This document shows, piece by piece, positions 6,102 through 6,362 of a DNA stretch of 6,362 nucleotides. Where the stretch lies: contig CAYXVY010000035.1 of the NCBI GenBank assembly GCA_964468745.1, forward strand, positions 1 to 6,362, written 5' to 3'. The notes under the pieces are model-generated. The model worked only from the letters and a program-made list of their open reading frames with translations, was not told where the DNA came from and did no database searches. Source of the stretch: JACPRB01 sp964468745 (GTDB taxonomy: Bacteria > Planctomycetota > MHYJ01 > JACPRB01). Numbering within the stretch: position 1 is the first letter of the stretch; every line of letters starts with the position of its first letter. Made by a program: the position numbers and the translations under genes.

Positions 6102-6362
6102 TTCAGAAGCTGAGCGGCGACCACGAGCTTCAGGATCTCCGTCGCCCCTTCGTAGATACGCAGCGCGCGAATCTCTCGGTAGAGCCGCTCCGTCACGCTC
6201 CCCTTTTCGACGCCTCGACCGCCAAACAGCTGCACCGCGGAGTCGATCACCCGCTGAGCGGTCTCTGTCGCAACGATCTTCGCCGTACCCGATTCGAGCG
6301 GGATCCGGTCCGCCCCGCCGTCGCGTCGCGCCGCCGAGCGATAGACGAGCAGCCTCGCCGCC
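6098..6362 (-). CDS. Acyl-CoA dehydrogenase, C-terminal fragment (runs off the right edge)
   Basis: The - strand frame is open from the window edge to a TGA at 6100-6098 and gives the last 87 residues of an acyl-CoA dehydrogenase. This is a FAD enzyme that forms the 2,3 double bond of acyl-CoA and passes electrons to ETF. The sequence begins AARLLVYRSAARR and continues with ESGTAKIVATETAQRVIDSA, LFGGRGVEKGSVTERLYREIRALRIYEGATEI and ends VVAAQLLK. The glutamate in RIYEGATEI is at the position of the catalytic base of short- and medium-chain acyl-CoA dehydrogenases. LFGGRGVEKGSVTERLYR is the usual C-terminal FAD/tetramer motif. The stop overlaps the flavoprotein start by 4 nt (ATGA). It is the most upstream operon gene visible; the promoter must lie outside the window. 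Family is clear, substrate is not. Confidence 0.93.
   Translation of the reverse strand, partial: AARLLVYRSAARRDGGADRIPLESGTAKIVATETAQRVIDSAVQLFGGRGVEKGSVTERLYREIRALRIYEGATEILKLVVAAQLLK

Overview
The window is GC-rich, densely coding bacterial DNA. It holds five genes whose ends are settled and one gene cut off by the right edge; the leftmost gene is also cut at its 5' end. Family content (a fused branched-chain-type 2-oxoacid dehydrogenase E1, CoA-linked oxidation enzymes, an Old-Yellow-Enzyme-like flavoprotein with an extra C-terminal domain) suggests a heterotrophic high-GC lineage such as a deltaproteobacterial/myxococcal, acidobacterial or related uncultivated group. The phylum is an inference. 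I see no tRNA, rRNA, CRISPR, insertion sequence or phage gene.

Left half, + strand. Bases 1-1865 encode a fused alpha+beta E1 of a thiamine-diphosphate 2-oxoacid dehydrogenase, missing roughly its first hundred residues. After a 66-bp spacer carrying a small palindrome comes an unrecognised charged coiled-coil protein with a proline-rich tail (1932-2954). Its start is unclear because the best Shine-Dalgarno sequence fits a TTG or GTG codon rather than either ATG.

Right half, - strand. Four genes read right to left as one tightly packed operon: an acyl-CoA dehydrogenase C-terminus (6098-6362, partial), an OYE/2,4-dienoyl-CoA-reductase-like flavoprotein with a C-terminal fibronectin type III domain (4659-6101), an amidohydrolase_2/ACMSD-like metal hydrolase (3801-4646) and a 3-hydroxyacyl-CoA dehydrogenase (2957-3811). 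The junctions are a 4-nt ATGA overlap, a 12-nt in-frame gap after a TAG, and an 11-nt overlap. This points to one polycistronic mRNA with translational coupling.

How they may work together. The acyl-CoA and hydroxyacyl-CoA dehydrogenases supply two of the oxidation steps of a beta-oxidation-like sequence. The flavoprotein could reduce an unsaturated or cyclic intermediate, and the amidohydrolase could hydrolyse, hydrate or decarboxylate one. A catabolic route for a cyclic, aromatic or branched acid via CoA esters is therefore plausible, but the substrate cannot be read from the sequence. The E1 gene fits the same theme of organic-acid catabolism but is on the opposite strand and is a separate transcription unit. 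The two units converge with only 2 bp between stop codons (2954 and 2957).
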